This document shows positions 11,180 through 22,330 of a stretch of 64,000 nt of DNA, in pieces; within the stretch, counting starts at the first letter, position 1, and the number at the start of each line of letters is the position of its first letter. Made by a program: the position numbers and the translations under genes. The stretch comes from Fremontodendron californicum. Its lineage: Eukaryota; Streptophyta; Magnoliopsida; Malvales; Malvaceae. The notes under the pieces are model-generated. The model was not told where the DNA came from. It ran no database searches and saw only the letters and a program-made list of their open reading frames with translations. The DNA is taken from assembly GCA_030761205.1 (NCBI GenBank), contig JAULJL010000002.1, positions 25,275,010-25,339,009 on the forward strand. The letters run 5' to 3'.

Positions 11180-11830
11180 TTTGGGAAAAATAGCAAATGA
11201 ACTCCAAAAATTCTGAACATTTGCAAATCTCATTCTTAAATCATTTGGAAGAGATTGGCGAAAGAAAATCTTGATTCGGAGTTCGTATGCAAAATGGCCA
11301 AATCCCGGGTCTCCTATGCAGTAATTCAAGAAGATAAATCCCGGAAAACTAGCAAATGAACTCCAAAAATTCTGAAAATTTGAAAATATCATTTTTAAAT
11401 TGTTTGGAAGAAATTTGAGAAATAAAATATTGATTCAGAGTTCGTTTGAAAAATGGCCAAATCCCGGGTCTCCTATGTAGAAATTCAAAAAGATAAATCC
11501 CAGAAAAATAGCAAATGAACTCCAAAAATACTGAAAATTTGCAAATATTATTTTTAAATTATTTGGAAGATATTGGCGAAATAAAATCTTGATTCGGAGT
11601 TCGTTTTCAAAATGGCCAAATCCCGAGCCCCCTATGCAGTAATTCAAGCAGATAAATCCCGAAAAAATACCAAATGAGTTCAAAAAATTATGAAAAGTTG
11701 CAGATCACGTTTTTACATTATTTGGAAGATATTGGTGAAGAAAAATCTTGATTTGGAGCTCGTTTAAAAAATGGTAAAATTTGGGTGCATAAAAGGGCAA
11801 TTTTGGAAGAAAAAATCCAAATAAATAGCA
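11180..11830 (+). repeat. 159-bp tandem repeat in the E1 LTR
   Basis: AATGGCCAAATCCC recurs at 11293, 11452 and 11611, and a diverged copy lies at 11770, giving a period of exactly 159 bp and about four units. Each unit also has AGCAAATGAACTCCAAAAA. The period equals 53 codons, so the minus strand shows repeated 53-residue open frames of no coding meaning. Confidence 0.88.
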
Positions 11831-14479
11831 AATGAACTCGAAAAATTTTGAAAACTTCCAGAATTCAATTTTTTATTATTTTGAAAGTATTGAAAAAATA
11901 AAATTTGAATTTGGAGTCCGTTTTCCATTTATTTGCATTCGGGGGGCAAAAATGTCATTTTACCCAAGAAACCGAAAGGGCTTTTCTTGCCTTTCAAAAA
12001 AATCAAACTTGGGCTCGAAAAAGGAGGGCTGCCTAGCCAAGGCCCAAGGATGGGAAGGAGGTTTCTGATTTTTTAATCAAGAGGCCAAAAATGAAGAGTT
12101 AGTTAGTGATTTTTTGATCAAGCCTTTGCAAATAAGCCACATGGACCAATACATGAAGAGGGAGAGCGTCAACATGATGGCTTAAGATTCTTGAACAGCT
12201 GTAATTGTGGATAGCTGATGGCCTAATCTAAGGGTGATAATTTCATGTTTTAAACATCTTGGATCAATAGCCCTTTGATGAAAATTGGTTTGGAGGAAAA
12301 ATGACAACATCCTAGCCTAAAGAGAGGGAAGGTTCGGCCACAACAAGGGAAGGGTTTTCTTTCATTTTCAACTCACTCTCATTCTCTATTCTCTCTTGCT
12401 TTTGGCTGATTTTCTCTCCATTGTTGAGAAGCAAAAAAAGAAGTTTAGAAAAGAAAAGAAAAGAAAGTTAGAAGAGAAAAAGCTTGAAAGATAGCTTCTA
12501 GAGGTTGCTTTTAGCACCATACTCTTGCACTTTCTTTGATTTTCCATTCTTGATTTGCCATTTTGATTATTATTTTGGTGATTTTTTTTTATTTTTCTTT
12601 TTAAATAAGTGTTTTTAATGTTCTTCTTTAAGTTCCTTCTTGATCCTTTCTTATAAAAAGTTCTTGAAACATTTTTTTCCCTTGTTCTTTGACATGGCCG
12701 AATGGCCCAGTTTTTTTGTTTTAGTTGCTCTTTGCTTTGTTATTTCATGTTATTTTTTATATTAAATAAGTCTTGATGCTTTAAATCTTCTTCTATTACA
12801 TATACTTGAAGCTTGTTTTAATTTGGTTGCTTGCTTATTTCCATTTTATGAGTCTATTATCATGTTCTTGCATTTTTTATTTTCTGTTTTCAAAATGTTT
12901 AAGTTTGTTTATGTTTTATATTTTGAAATCCATGTGTTTGTGAAAATGCTTGTTAGTTTTCATACCTCTACTTTATATTTGCATGATTTGAGTGTTATTC
13001 TTTAGTTAAGTATGTTAGTATATCAAGTGTTTGTGAAAATGCCATGCTCACTTTGAACATGAGGCCATTCAGCCACTTCACTTTCTTTGCTTTGTGTGTG
13101 CATTTTTGTTATGTTAGTTGATAGGTTTGCATTTTCATGATATTTGGTTGAGTATTTGGTTTAAGCATGCCTTGTGTTTGTGTTATTTCCATGCATACTT
13201 TAGATGTAGGATTGGTTTGTTTTGTCATGCATATCCATGCATTTTAGACCTAGGTTGCATTAAATGCCATGCAAGTTCATTTAGGTCTAGGTCATTTTAT
13301 TGATGCCATGCATTTTTCATGACATTTAGGTTTAAAATCATGCATTTCAGGCATCATATTTGATATATCTTTCATGCATATCATGTCCATGCCACTTGAC
13401 TTGTGATTTAGGCCAATCAATGGTTCAAAGTCATGCTCTCTTGAGCATACTTGTGGAAAATTAAAGAGTTGTCAAATTGATTATTCTACCTTTATGATTT
13501 TTTTTACTTAGCCAATTTTTGCCTAACTTTTCAAAAGTATTAGCTACTGTTTGTAAGTCTTTTAGAGAGTCTCTAATATTTTTACTTTGATTTTTAAATG
13601 ATTTTATTAAAAGCAAAAAAAAAATGTGTTTTGGCAAAACAGTTTTTTCACCTAGTACTCGTACTTTCCCGATTTTTTTGGGCAGTCATCTTTAATCAGA
13701 AAATTAAGCTGATTTTTTTTCGTGTAGTTTTTACATGTCCTGAGTCTCCAGTATTTTTTTTTTTTTTTAGATTTTTTAGAATTTTTAAAAATAGGGTAAA
13801 AAATCGTGGTTTAAAACTGGACAGTGGAGTCATAATTGAATTGGAAAGAAAATCATTTTTCTGTTTTGGTTAAGTTACTTAGAGGGGACTGATTAGAAAG
13901 TTTAGCTACTGACTTAGGGTAGTTTCTAAGCCTTTTAAAACTCTAAAAATAATTTTTTAAGTCTCGGGTTAAGGGTGGTCAAGTCCGGGATTTTAAACTT
14001 AGAAAATTAGAGCCATTTAAAAAAGGGTTTAGCTAAGTTTTTATTTTTAATCTAAGCTTTTCAAAATTGTTTTCAAACAATCACAAAGTATTTTGGTTTT
14101 AGAATATTTAATTTGATATATCTTCCTAAGGTAGCCGGATATCTTTTTAGATATACGGATTTCCTTAATTAAATGAAAAAATACACTTTCATGCATTGCA
14201 TTTTTATATTCATGCATATTATATAATATGTAATTTATGCTATGTTTAATTTTCATGATGGGTTTATTATCTTTGATTTGAATTTTTGATATTATATTAT
14301 TTGTTATATGATTTTGAATATTTCATGATATCCTATGCTTTTTATTTAGTTATTTTTGTCATATTATTTAGCATATGTTATGTTCATGCATTATTATTTT
14401 TATTTTTATTTTCATGCATATTATATGATAGCATTATTTTATATTTCATGTCATTTAGATTATATGCCATATCATTTAT

Positions 14480-14730
14480 ATTTGCCATGTCATTTAAATT
14501 ATTTCATTTCATGTAGAATATATTATGTTACCTAAGTCATTTCATTTAGAATATATTATGTCACTTAGGATATTTTATTTCATTTAGAATATATCATATG
14601 ACTTAGGATATTACATTTCATATAGAATATATCATGATACCTAGGTTATTTCATTTCATTTAGAGTATATCATATAACTTAGGATATTTCATTTCATTTA
14701 GAATATGCTAAGACATTTAAATTATATCAA
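14480..14730 (+). repeat. AT-rich minisatellite in the E1 LTR
   Basis: Diverged ~42-45-bp units of the form CATTTCATTTAGAATATATC followed by an ACTTAGGATATT-like end. The inverse counterpart lies at 34440-34790 in the related solo LTR. Confidence 0.7.
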
Positions 14731-15535
14731 ATCATTTAGGTTGCATTATATTATTTAGACTTTGCTATGTCATTTTATTTATGTCATACATATCCATATT
14801 CATATTGTTTTTAAAATGTTTTCAAAAAGGTAATGATTTTCAATAAAATAAAGATATTCCCGAGTTAAAATAATTCATGAGTTCTCTGTCGGGTTTGCTG
14901 GGGAGGATATCATCAATTATCATTAATAACGAAATATCTTCTTAGAATAAGAATGATTCCGAAAGTTTTCCAAACTTATAAAAATTTCTATATTTAGCCA
15001 CGTTCATTGGGGAATATAGGAAAATTTTGAATTTATAAATTCCGAATCATTTTTAAAAAAAAATGGACCGTTTTATACGGGCGTTGTGGGGGCGCTAATC
15101 CTTCCCCACACGTAACCAAGTCCGGAACTCATTTCTTTGATTTCTTTGGTTTAAAACGCAGACTTGAAATTGGTTTTAAAAATGTTTTAATTAATTTTAA
15201 AATATTTTATAAAATCGGTTTTAATAGGTGCCGATCACACCTAGCTAAAAAAGATTGGTGGTGACTCCATGTATTTTTCAAAGTCATTTTCAAAACCTTC
15301 ATTTTTCTAGAGGAATTAAGTCGACTTTTCCTCGGTTTTTTTTTAATGTCACGCTTAACGAATAATAAAATCTTGCGATAAGACTTGTTATTTTTTTTAG
15401 GTTGCGACAGTCAAATCTTACCCACGCCAGCAAATTCGACTAATCGGGTGCAGATTACTTGTCTGCATGATATGTTGGTTCTTTATAATTTGTTAACTTA
15501 ATTTTTTTAAGTACATTGAATAGCTAATATAATAT

Positions 15536-16795
15536 GGGTAAACTAAACAGATAGTCACTTAACTATTTTATTTTTATTTTTTTTGGTCACTTAATTATGA
15601 AAATTACCAATCTAGTCACCCACATTATGAAAATTCATTTTTTGGTCAACCAACCGTTAGAGACTAACAATCAGATGGCACGGTAGTGCCACATATTTGT
15701 TAGATGCCATGTGGCATTGCCATGTCATTAGACATTCCATGTGGTATTATGAATTTTGAAAAAAAAAATGATAACACTTTTGATCACTTAACTTTTTGAA
15801 AAATTCTATTTTGGTCACCTAACTTTGAAAATTTTATAATTTGGTCACCAACGTTTTTGAAATTATTAATATTTTGGTCTTCATTATGAACATCTAATTG
15901 TCGACATGGTTTTATAACGATTTAATCATCAACGTTTATGAAATTTAATATAATAAATATTTTTTTTTTGTTATCTATTTTGATACATTGAATTTAAACA
16001 ATGAACTTTCATTATAATTAAAATCTTGATGTTATGAAAGTTTTCATATTTCGGTTAAATTTTCTTGGTTGGCTGATGTAATTTATAATAAATACTTACT
16101 TAAATGTATTTGGATAAACTAGATGTCAAATACTTGAAGTAATGCATTTTAATAGTTTTGACAGTTGAATTTATTCATCAATTTTTCAAATATAAAAGGT
16201 ATAAAAATAATAAAATAAAAGTTCATATATAATTTTAATTCCATAAAATAAAAACATTGAATGCTTATTTCTATTTTTTTTTTATAAAGTTTGAATGTTT
16301 ATTTGAGTATTATTTCAAGATATTTTAATATAGAAAACAAAATGATAAAATAATTTATTATAGTGAATTTAAAAAACTTTGGTGATTAAATCGTAATAAA
16401 AGTCATGTCGACAATGAATCATCGACAATGGAGGCCAAAATATTAACAAAATAAGTTTTGACAGACGTTGGTTGCCAAATTGTGAAAATTTTAAAGTTAG
16501 GTAATCAAAAATAAAAATTTTCGAAAAGTTAAGTGGTCAAAATTATAATTTATAATTTTTTTAATTTTTGGAATTTTTGGAATTTTTTTAAAAATTTATA
16601 ATGTCACGTGGATAATGTTACATGACATTTAACAGATGATGTAGCACTGTCACGTTATCTAACCATTAGTTTCTAATGGCTGAGTGATCAAAAAATAAAT
16701 TTTTATAACATGAATGACTAGTTGATATTTCTCATAATTTGGTGACCAAAATGAAAAACCCTAATAAGTTAATTGACTATTTGTGTAGTTTACTC
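15536..16795. mobile_element. Mutator-like MITE with long inverted repeats (1260 bp)
   Basis: Ends are GGGTAAACTAAACAGATAGT and, inverted at the right, GAGTAAACTACACAAATAGT. The inverted arms are long, about 380 bp each, with the GGTCACTTAA/TTAAGTGGTC-type motifs mirrored, around a ~460-bp centre. The exact 9-bp duplication ATATAATAT flanks it (15527-15535, 16796-16804), the length expected of Mutator-type transposition. There is no transposase. It sits between the E1 LTR and the transposase remnant. Confidence 0.88.
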
Positions 16796-16839
16796 ATATA
16801 ATATTGTGGACTGACTTTCTTCGATTGTGATAATACTTT

Positions 16840-18060
16840 CTTGGGAACTGGAGTCATGACAACAATAACTTCATCAAAGATCACTACAAAGGTGCATGGC
16901 CTACATGGAAAAAGGTTCATGATGATATGAAAGAGATGATCTGGGGTAAATTTCAAGTATCATTCGTTTTATATATTTTCATTTGTTTATTTTGATTTAT
17001 TTAATTGAAGATGACGATTCTAGAAATTATTTATTATTTTATGTTTACAAAAAATGTATCCGGTCTTCAAAAAAGACACCTCTAGTCAAACGTATAAGGG
17101 GGCAGACATGTAAAGCCGGATTAAAGGACTTGATGGAAACTGAAAGGACCTAGAAATGGCATAATTTGGGACTGATAAAATAAAAGACATCAAAAGTTAT
17201 ACATCTCAATGGATAAATATATCAAAATTTGTAATGAACTGATTGATACGGTATAGAGTAGACCTGAGTGGAAAATGAGGTCAAAAAAGCTAAGCAAAAC
17301 CGGTTAATGGAGCACTACGACGCCTACAAGGGATCAATGCCTTTTCTAGGTCATGCGCATAGGATGATAAGAACTATTAAATTGGTTATGAAATTATTAT
17401 TACAATATTTTATGCTAATTATTGTGTTGTGTGAAATGTAACTGAATATAGTCACAAGAGATCAACTGACCAGTTATCTCAAAATGAGAATTTGATTGCA
17501 CCCATAAACATGCAAGTGTACAATGATTTCATGGATAACAGGTCCAAAACTATTAGTGTATGTCAATTTCATTTAATTTATTATTAAATTTTGCATAGAA
17601 ATTTCAAATTTCAATACTTTTTCCTTTACTCAATCCAATGTCAATTATAATTGTTTGAATTCACTTTATATATGTTTCAACTTGTAGAAAAACGATACTT
17701 CATTGCAGCAGAGATATGGTTAGGATTCATCTATTCATCCGGAGTTAATCCGCATGCCTGGTCTCAAGCAATCAGAGGCTTGCAGACTACTCGGAGTCAT
17801 ATATATGTATTTGGGACAAGACTCTGTGCGAGGGATATTTTGAGTCTTCCAGCTCCAGTGCAGAATCATCTTACTCTGCCTGTGATCCTACAACTTCGCA
17901 TCTCGATTCAAGTTCATCCAATAAAGTTCAAGACCTCAAGTAAAATGTAAAACTGTTGCAAGACCAACTGAAGACTATGGTGCAATCACAAGAGGAAATG
18001 AAGAATGTTTTGCTTAGGATGAGCCAAATATTGGATGCTGGTGTGTCTTAAGCACCATGT
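16840..18060 (+). pseudogene. Decayed plant transposase (Ptta/En/Spm, Transposase_24-like)
   Basis: Readable patches appear in order but in changing frames. At 16855-16960 there is HYKGAWPTWKKVHDDMKE, the W-rich signature I associate with the plant Ptta/En/Spm transposase-like family. At 17295-17350 there is AKQNRLMEHYDAYKGSMPF. At 17450-17555 there is an NMQVYNDFMDNRSKTI-like segment. At 17950-18040 there is a coiled-coil-like LLQDQLKTMVQSQEEMKNV. Stops and an intron-like AT-rich gap (16970-17040) break it. It is probably a captured or internal fragment of a CACTA-type element. No CACTA termini were seen. Confidence 0.55.
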
Positions 18061-18835
18061 GACAGCTGAAACTTCTCGAGCAAGAGGCAGTTCTGGAGAC
18101 CAAGGAGCATGAGACGATACAGTTCATGGGACTGACCACTTAGGTATGATATTTGAACTTGGGATATCTTAATTTTGTTATATGAATATTACAACTTTAT
18201 ATTTATGCAATTGGATATGGATTATGGTAACACTAGCTTTTAGGAATTTAATTACAACTAATTTTTTATATTATAAATTGGGGTATTTTGATACTAACTA
18301 TATTACAATATATGAAATTGTGAAATGGTTATCTCCATTTCACTTTTGGAAAAACAAAATTTATTTTAAAATAACAAAAGTTTTTTCACGAAAATTTCAA
18401 TTAATATCAACAAAATTTCGTCGAAAATACATCAAAATCAAATTTTATTTCATATTTAAATTAACTCATTACAAAAAAAAAATCGAAAATATTAGTCGGA
18501 CATTCTATCCTTTCCAATAGAAATTCGTTGAAAATTTAACTTTTTCTAACAAATTTTTTGACGGATTTTCATAACAATTATTTCAAAATAAGAAAATTTT
18601 AAAAATATATTTTTCGAGAGATTTTAATCTATAACGATGAAATTTTTTATCGCTAATTCTCCTTTCATTTCCAACGAAAATTTTCTTTGCCGACATAATG
18701 CTTTTAGCATCCTGAAATAAATTGACTGAAGATTCTGCCAAAAAATTTCGTATTTTTTTTTCAATAAAATATATAGTATTTTCGATAAAAAAAAAAAAAA
18801 TCCATCTCTCACATAGTGGATATCCAATTGACTAA
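18061..18835. other. AT-rich spacer, nothing recognised
   Basis: A and T runs, short shadow frames only. A few GAAAATTTT/AAAATTTC motifs recur at 18370-18610 but I see no repeat unit or gene. Confidence 0.4.
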
Positions 18836-20050
18836 GGCTTCTTTTGGATTCCATCGTGCCTATGGCACGATAGAATCTCAAAGGTTTTGTGGGGGGGGGG
18901 GATTCCCCCCCACCGAACGCACCTCCAGTGGAGGTCAAAACGGACTGGAGCTCTGACGGTCCAGTGATCAATTGGACTCTCAGTGAAGTGGGGTAATTCC
19001 CTTTTCACCCCTTTCACTATTTAATTTTTTATTTTATTTAATTCTTTAAAAAAATTTAAAAATTTATTTTAATTTCTAGTTCATAATTTTTTTTAATTTT
19101 TTTAACATAATTTTTTTTAATTATTATTTAATATAAATATAATTTTAATATATATTTTATTATTTAATATAAATATATTTTTAATATTTTTTAATTATTT
19201 ATTATATATATACACATTTTAATCTAATACCCTTAATGGTCATTTTTCTTTCTCACTGTAATTCACCTCACCGCCACCGCTGCATTTGAATTCAAACGCG
19301 TATTCCACTACCGATTTTAATCTCATTACTACAATACCCAATCTCACCTCCACCGCTGTTTTTAATCTCACCGGAGCCAATCTCACCGACCATCCAAATG
19401 GATCCTAATCTCACCACTACAGTACCCAATCTCATCATCACCGCTGTTTTTAAGGATCCATTTGGATGAGCGGTGAGATTGGCTTCGGTGAGATTAAAAA
19501 CAGTGGTGGAGGTGAGATTAATTACTATAACGATAAGATTGGATACTATAGCGGTGAGATTAAATCAGTGGTGGGATATATGTTTGGATTCAAAAGCAGC
19601 AGTGACGGTGAGGTAAATTATAATGAGAAGAAAAAATGACCATTAAGGACATTAGATTAAAATGTGTATATATATAATAAAATTTTAGTTTATTTGATAT
19701 TTATAAAATTAATAAATAATTAAATTTATATTTATGTCAAATAATAATTTTATCAATAAAAGTTATAAAAATATATCAAATAATATTTTTGTCTTTATTT
19801 TTTATTATTCATGTAATTATGTATTTTCAATTAATTTCTATTAATTTTATAATAATAAAATTTATATATTTATTAAATTATTATATAAAAATAAAAATTA
19901 TTTATTATATAATAATAAATTATTATATATTTATTATATAAAAAATAAAAATAATCATAAAGGTTAAAAAAGTAAAAAGCCTTCCCACTAAAGGGCCTAA
20001 TACTCCGGTGGAAAAAAAGACTAGCACAGTCTTTTGGTGGAGCCTAAAGA
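18836..20050. repeat. Large inverted-repeat (palindromic) element, centre ~19450
   Basis: Two arms meet near GGATCC at about 19405 and 19449. The left arm carries CACCTCCACCGCTGTTTTTAA and TCCATTTGGATG-type motifs. The right arm carries the complement (AAAAACAGTGGTGGAGGTGAG). Outside these, AT-rich flanks (ATTATTATATAAA) mirror each other to about 19000 and 20000. The left flank includes two perfect hairpins, TCGTGCC-tat-GGCACGA (18852-18868) and a G12/C8 run at 18888-18912. It is probably a MITE or a fold-back element. Ends and target duplication are not resolved. A related block lies at 29704-30955 with the arms in the opposite order. Confidence 0.6.
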
Positions 20051-20890
20051 GAGGAAGTTAATTGGTGTATTGTAAAAGAAAAAAGTTAATTAGTGAAAAC
20101 CTTAAGAGAGTGCCTGGAGAATAGAGTGCTAATTAAGCGTATTAGTATATATAATTCCGACAATTGAAAGGACAGGAAAAACGCATACATAGATTGGCAG
20201 TGAGAGGGAAGAGCTAATATTGGCATGAGCTAAATTGTCTTGATGAGAAGAATAATGAGAGTCAATTGATTGCAAATCCAAAACACTAGCAAACAAACCA
20301 CGACGGCTGCGAAATCACTTGTAGCTTTGTTAACTTCTTTGGCCGCATAATACGTGGCCTTTTCGGCCTTTCACACATCGGTTTCCATGCTTTTTTCTCC
20401 TAATAAACCACCCAAAATTACCAGAATACGAGACTTCCCTAGTCCCCTTGTTTGTTGAAATAAATGTTTTTTTTTATTTATTATTTTTTATGTTAAAACA
20501 ACACTAAATACAAATATGCACTATAAAATGGAAGAATATCCAAAATACCTAAATCAAAATTTTCTCCCTCTTTTCTGGAGACAACTACAATTAAAACTCT
20601 TATAATGAAATCATTTAAATCTTGACTTTTAAATTTGACAACATTAATTGTAGTCAAAAAAAATTTTCTGCTTAGTTTCACACTTAGTTTGACCACGTGA
20701 GCTCACAAGAGAATTACAAAAAAAGTTAACAAATAAAAAATATTTATCAATTAACAAAAGCATCATGTTAAGTTATTTATATTTTAAAATTTAATAAAAA
20801 ATAAAAAATTTATTACAGAGTAAATAAAAAATCTCAAATTTTTATTTTATTTTTTTTAAAAAAAAAAAGTTACCTGAACAAGTTAGGATT
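20051..20890. other. Spacer, no gene recognised
   Basis: Mixed unique-looking (20160-20460) and AT-rich (20460-20870) sequence. Short frames only, and no RNA gene or repeat boundary recognised. Confidence 0.4.
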
Positions 20891-22330
20891 GTAATAAAGA
20901 TGTCCATTAGTCGGGTTGAATCGAGTTTGGACTAAGTTTAAATATGGGGTTAAAGTATTTAGGTAATCCTTGTACTATAATTAAAAGTGCATTTTAATCC
21001 TTATATTATAGAAGTGACTAATTTAATCCTTATACGTTTAAAATTTGTGCAAATAAGTAAAATTGATAACAGTTTTAATGGAAAATCGTCTAAATACTGA
21101 CGTGGACATGTGAAACTGACATAATAGATAACTTGAAAAAATGATGACATGTCAAATTTTTTTACACAGGTGAAATTTAGAAACTGACAGAATAGATGAC
21201 TTCGAAAAAAAATGATATGTTTTTACGGGTAAGGCAGGGATTTGGGTAAAAAAATTTACGTTTTTCTAAATTTTACTGGAGTAAAAAAATTTGACACGTA
21301 ATCATTTTTTTTCCAAGTCATCTTTTCTGTTTGTTTCACATGTCCATGTTAGCATTTAGTCGGCTTTCCATTAACACTATTATCAATTTTACTTCTTTGC
21401 ACCAAATTCAAACGTACAAGGAATAAAGTACCCACTTCTATATAGTACATGAACTAAAATGCACTTTTGAGTATAATACAAAGACTATTTAAGTACTTTA
21501 ACCTAAATATGGTATCACCATATTTACTTGCTCAAGTCAGGTCCTACCCAAAATATGGGCCTCAAATTCTACACATGTCCGACCATATTTTTAAATGGTT
21601 AGCCTAGCTTAAGATCACATTTTTTTATGTTTACATTATAATATTATAAATATATATTTTTTATATGATATAAATTACATAATATATATAAATATAAAAA
21701 AAATTATAAAAAAGGTTAATAATTAAAACCTATTTACTAATTATGTATCATGACAAAATAATTTATTAAAAGTAAATGAAATTGATATTTTAAAAATAAT
21801 TTAAATTATATTAAAATCATTTTAAAAAGTAGATCTATTATTAATAATGAGATTTAGTATTCAAATATTAGTATAATATTTATAACAATAATATTATTTT
21901 TTAATAATAATACCATTTAAAATATTAAAAAAAAAATATGTGCATATTAATATTAAATATTTTTAATATTGCAAAAGTATTATTTAAAATATAAAACTAA
22001 TTAAATACCAATATTTTAATTATAATTTTTCAATAAAATTAATTAAAATAATTATTTATAAATAAATAATATATCAAGTTGAGTCCAAACTTAAAATTTT
22101 TGTCCAAAACTTGTATTGTGAGTAAGTCTAATTTGAGAAAAAGTTTATTTTGTGGTTGAATGAGTTTAGAAATTGTCTTTTTTTATCTGTAAAAAAATAA
22201 TTTTAAAATTTTTAGTTTATTTTTTGTTACTTTAAATTCTAAGAGAATTACAAAAAAAAAATTTGTCCAAGACGAGCTTTCCGGCTTGGACTAATAGCCC
22301 GGTCCGTGGATAGGTCTAGACTGTAACATT
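20891..22330. other. Possible old hAT-type repeat carrying a nested MITE, AT-rich
   Basis: Left end GATGTCCATTAGTCGGGTTGA (about 20899) and right end AGCCCGGTCCGTGGATAGGTCT (about 22297-22318) resemble the inverted termini of the MITEs at 25802 and 26176. The interior (21640-22250) is extremely AT-rich and featureless. A 9-bp-duplication MITE is nested at 20948-21503. This is an inference from end similarity. A clean 8-bp duplication is not visible. Confidence 0.3.
20948..21503. mobile_element. Mutator-like MITE, 556 bp, perfect 9-bp duplication
   Basis: Ends GGTTAAAGTATTTAGGTAAT and, inverted, GGTTAAAGTACTTAAATAGT. Long mirrored arms include AAAGTGCATTTTAATCC at the left and its inverted relative at the right. 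Flanked by TAAATATGG at 20939-20947 and 21504-21512. Non-coding. Confidence 0.9.

Larger units (their letters stand above)
10533..15409 (+). mobile_element. 3' LTR of E1 (4.9 kb)
   Basis: Begins TGTAGACACCTAATTTT right after the polypurine tract and ends ...GGTTGCGACA at 15409 (TG...CA), for 4877 bp. The same two termini, inverted, bound the 5.7-kb solo LTR at 33704-39410, which confirms both ends. It contains a 159-bp tandem array (11180-11830), a pyrimidine-rich leader near 12360-12430, an AT-rich minisatellite (14480-14730) and, near the 3' end, the strongly conserved block around 15080-15120 (GCGCTAATCCTTCCCCACA). Open frames inside it are short and unconvincing. The matching target duplication is outside the window. 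Confidence 0.88.

Noticed and set aside
18624..19017. Frames around the G12/C8 hairpin
   Set aside because: They span inverted-repeat sequence and AT-rich DNA with no recognisable domain.
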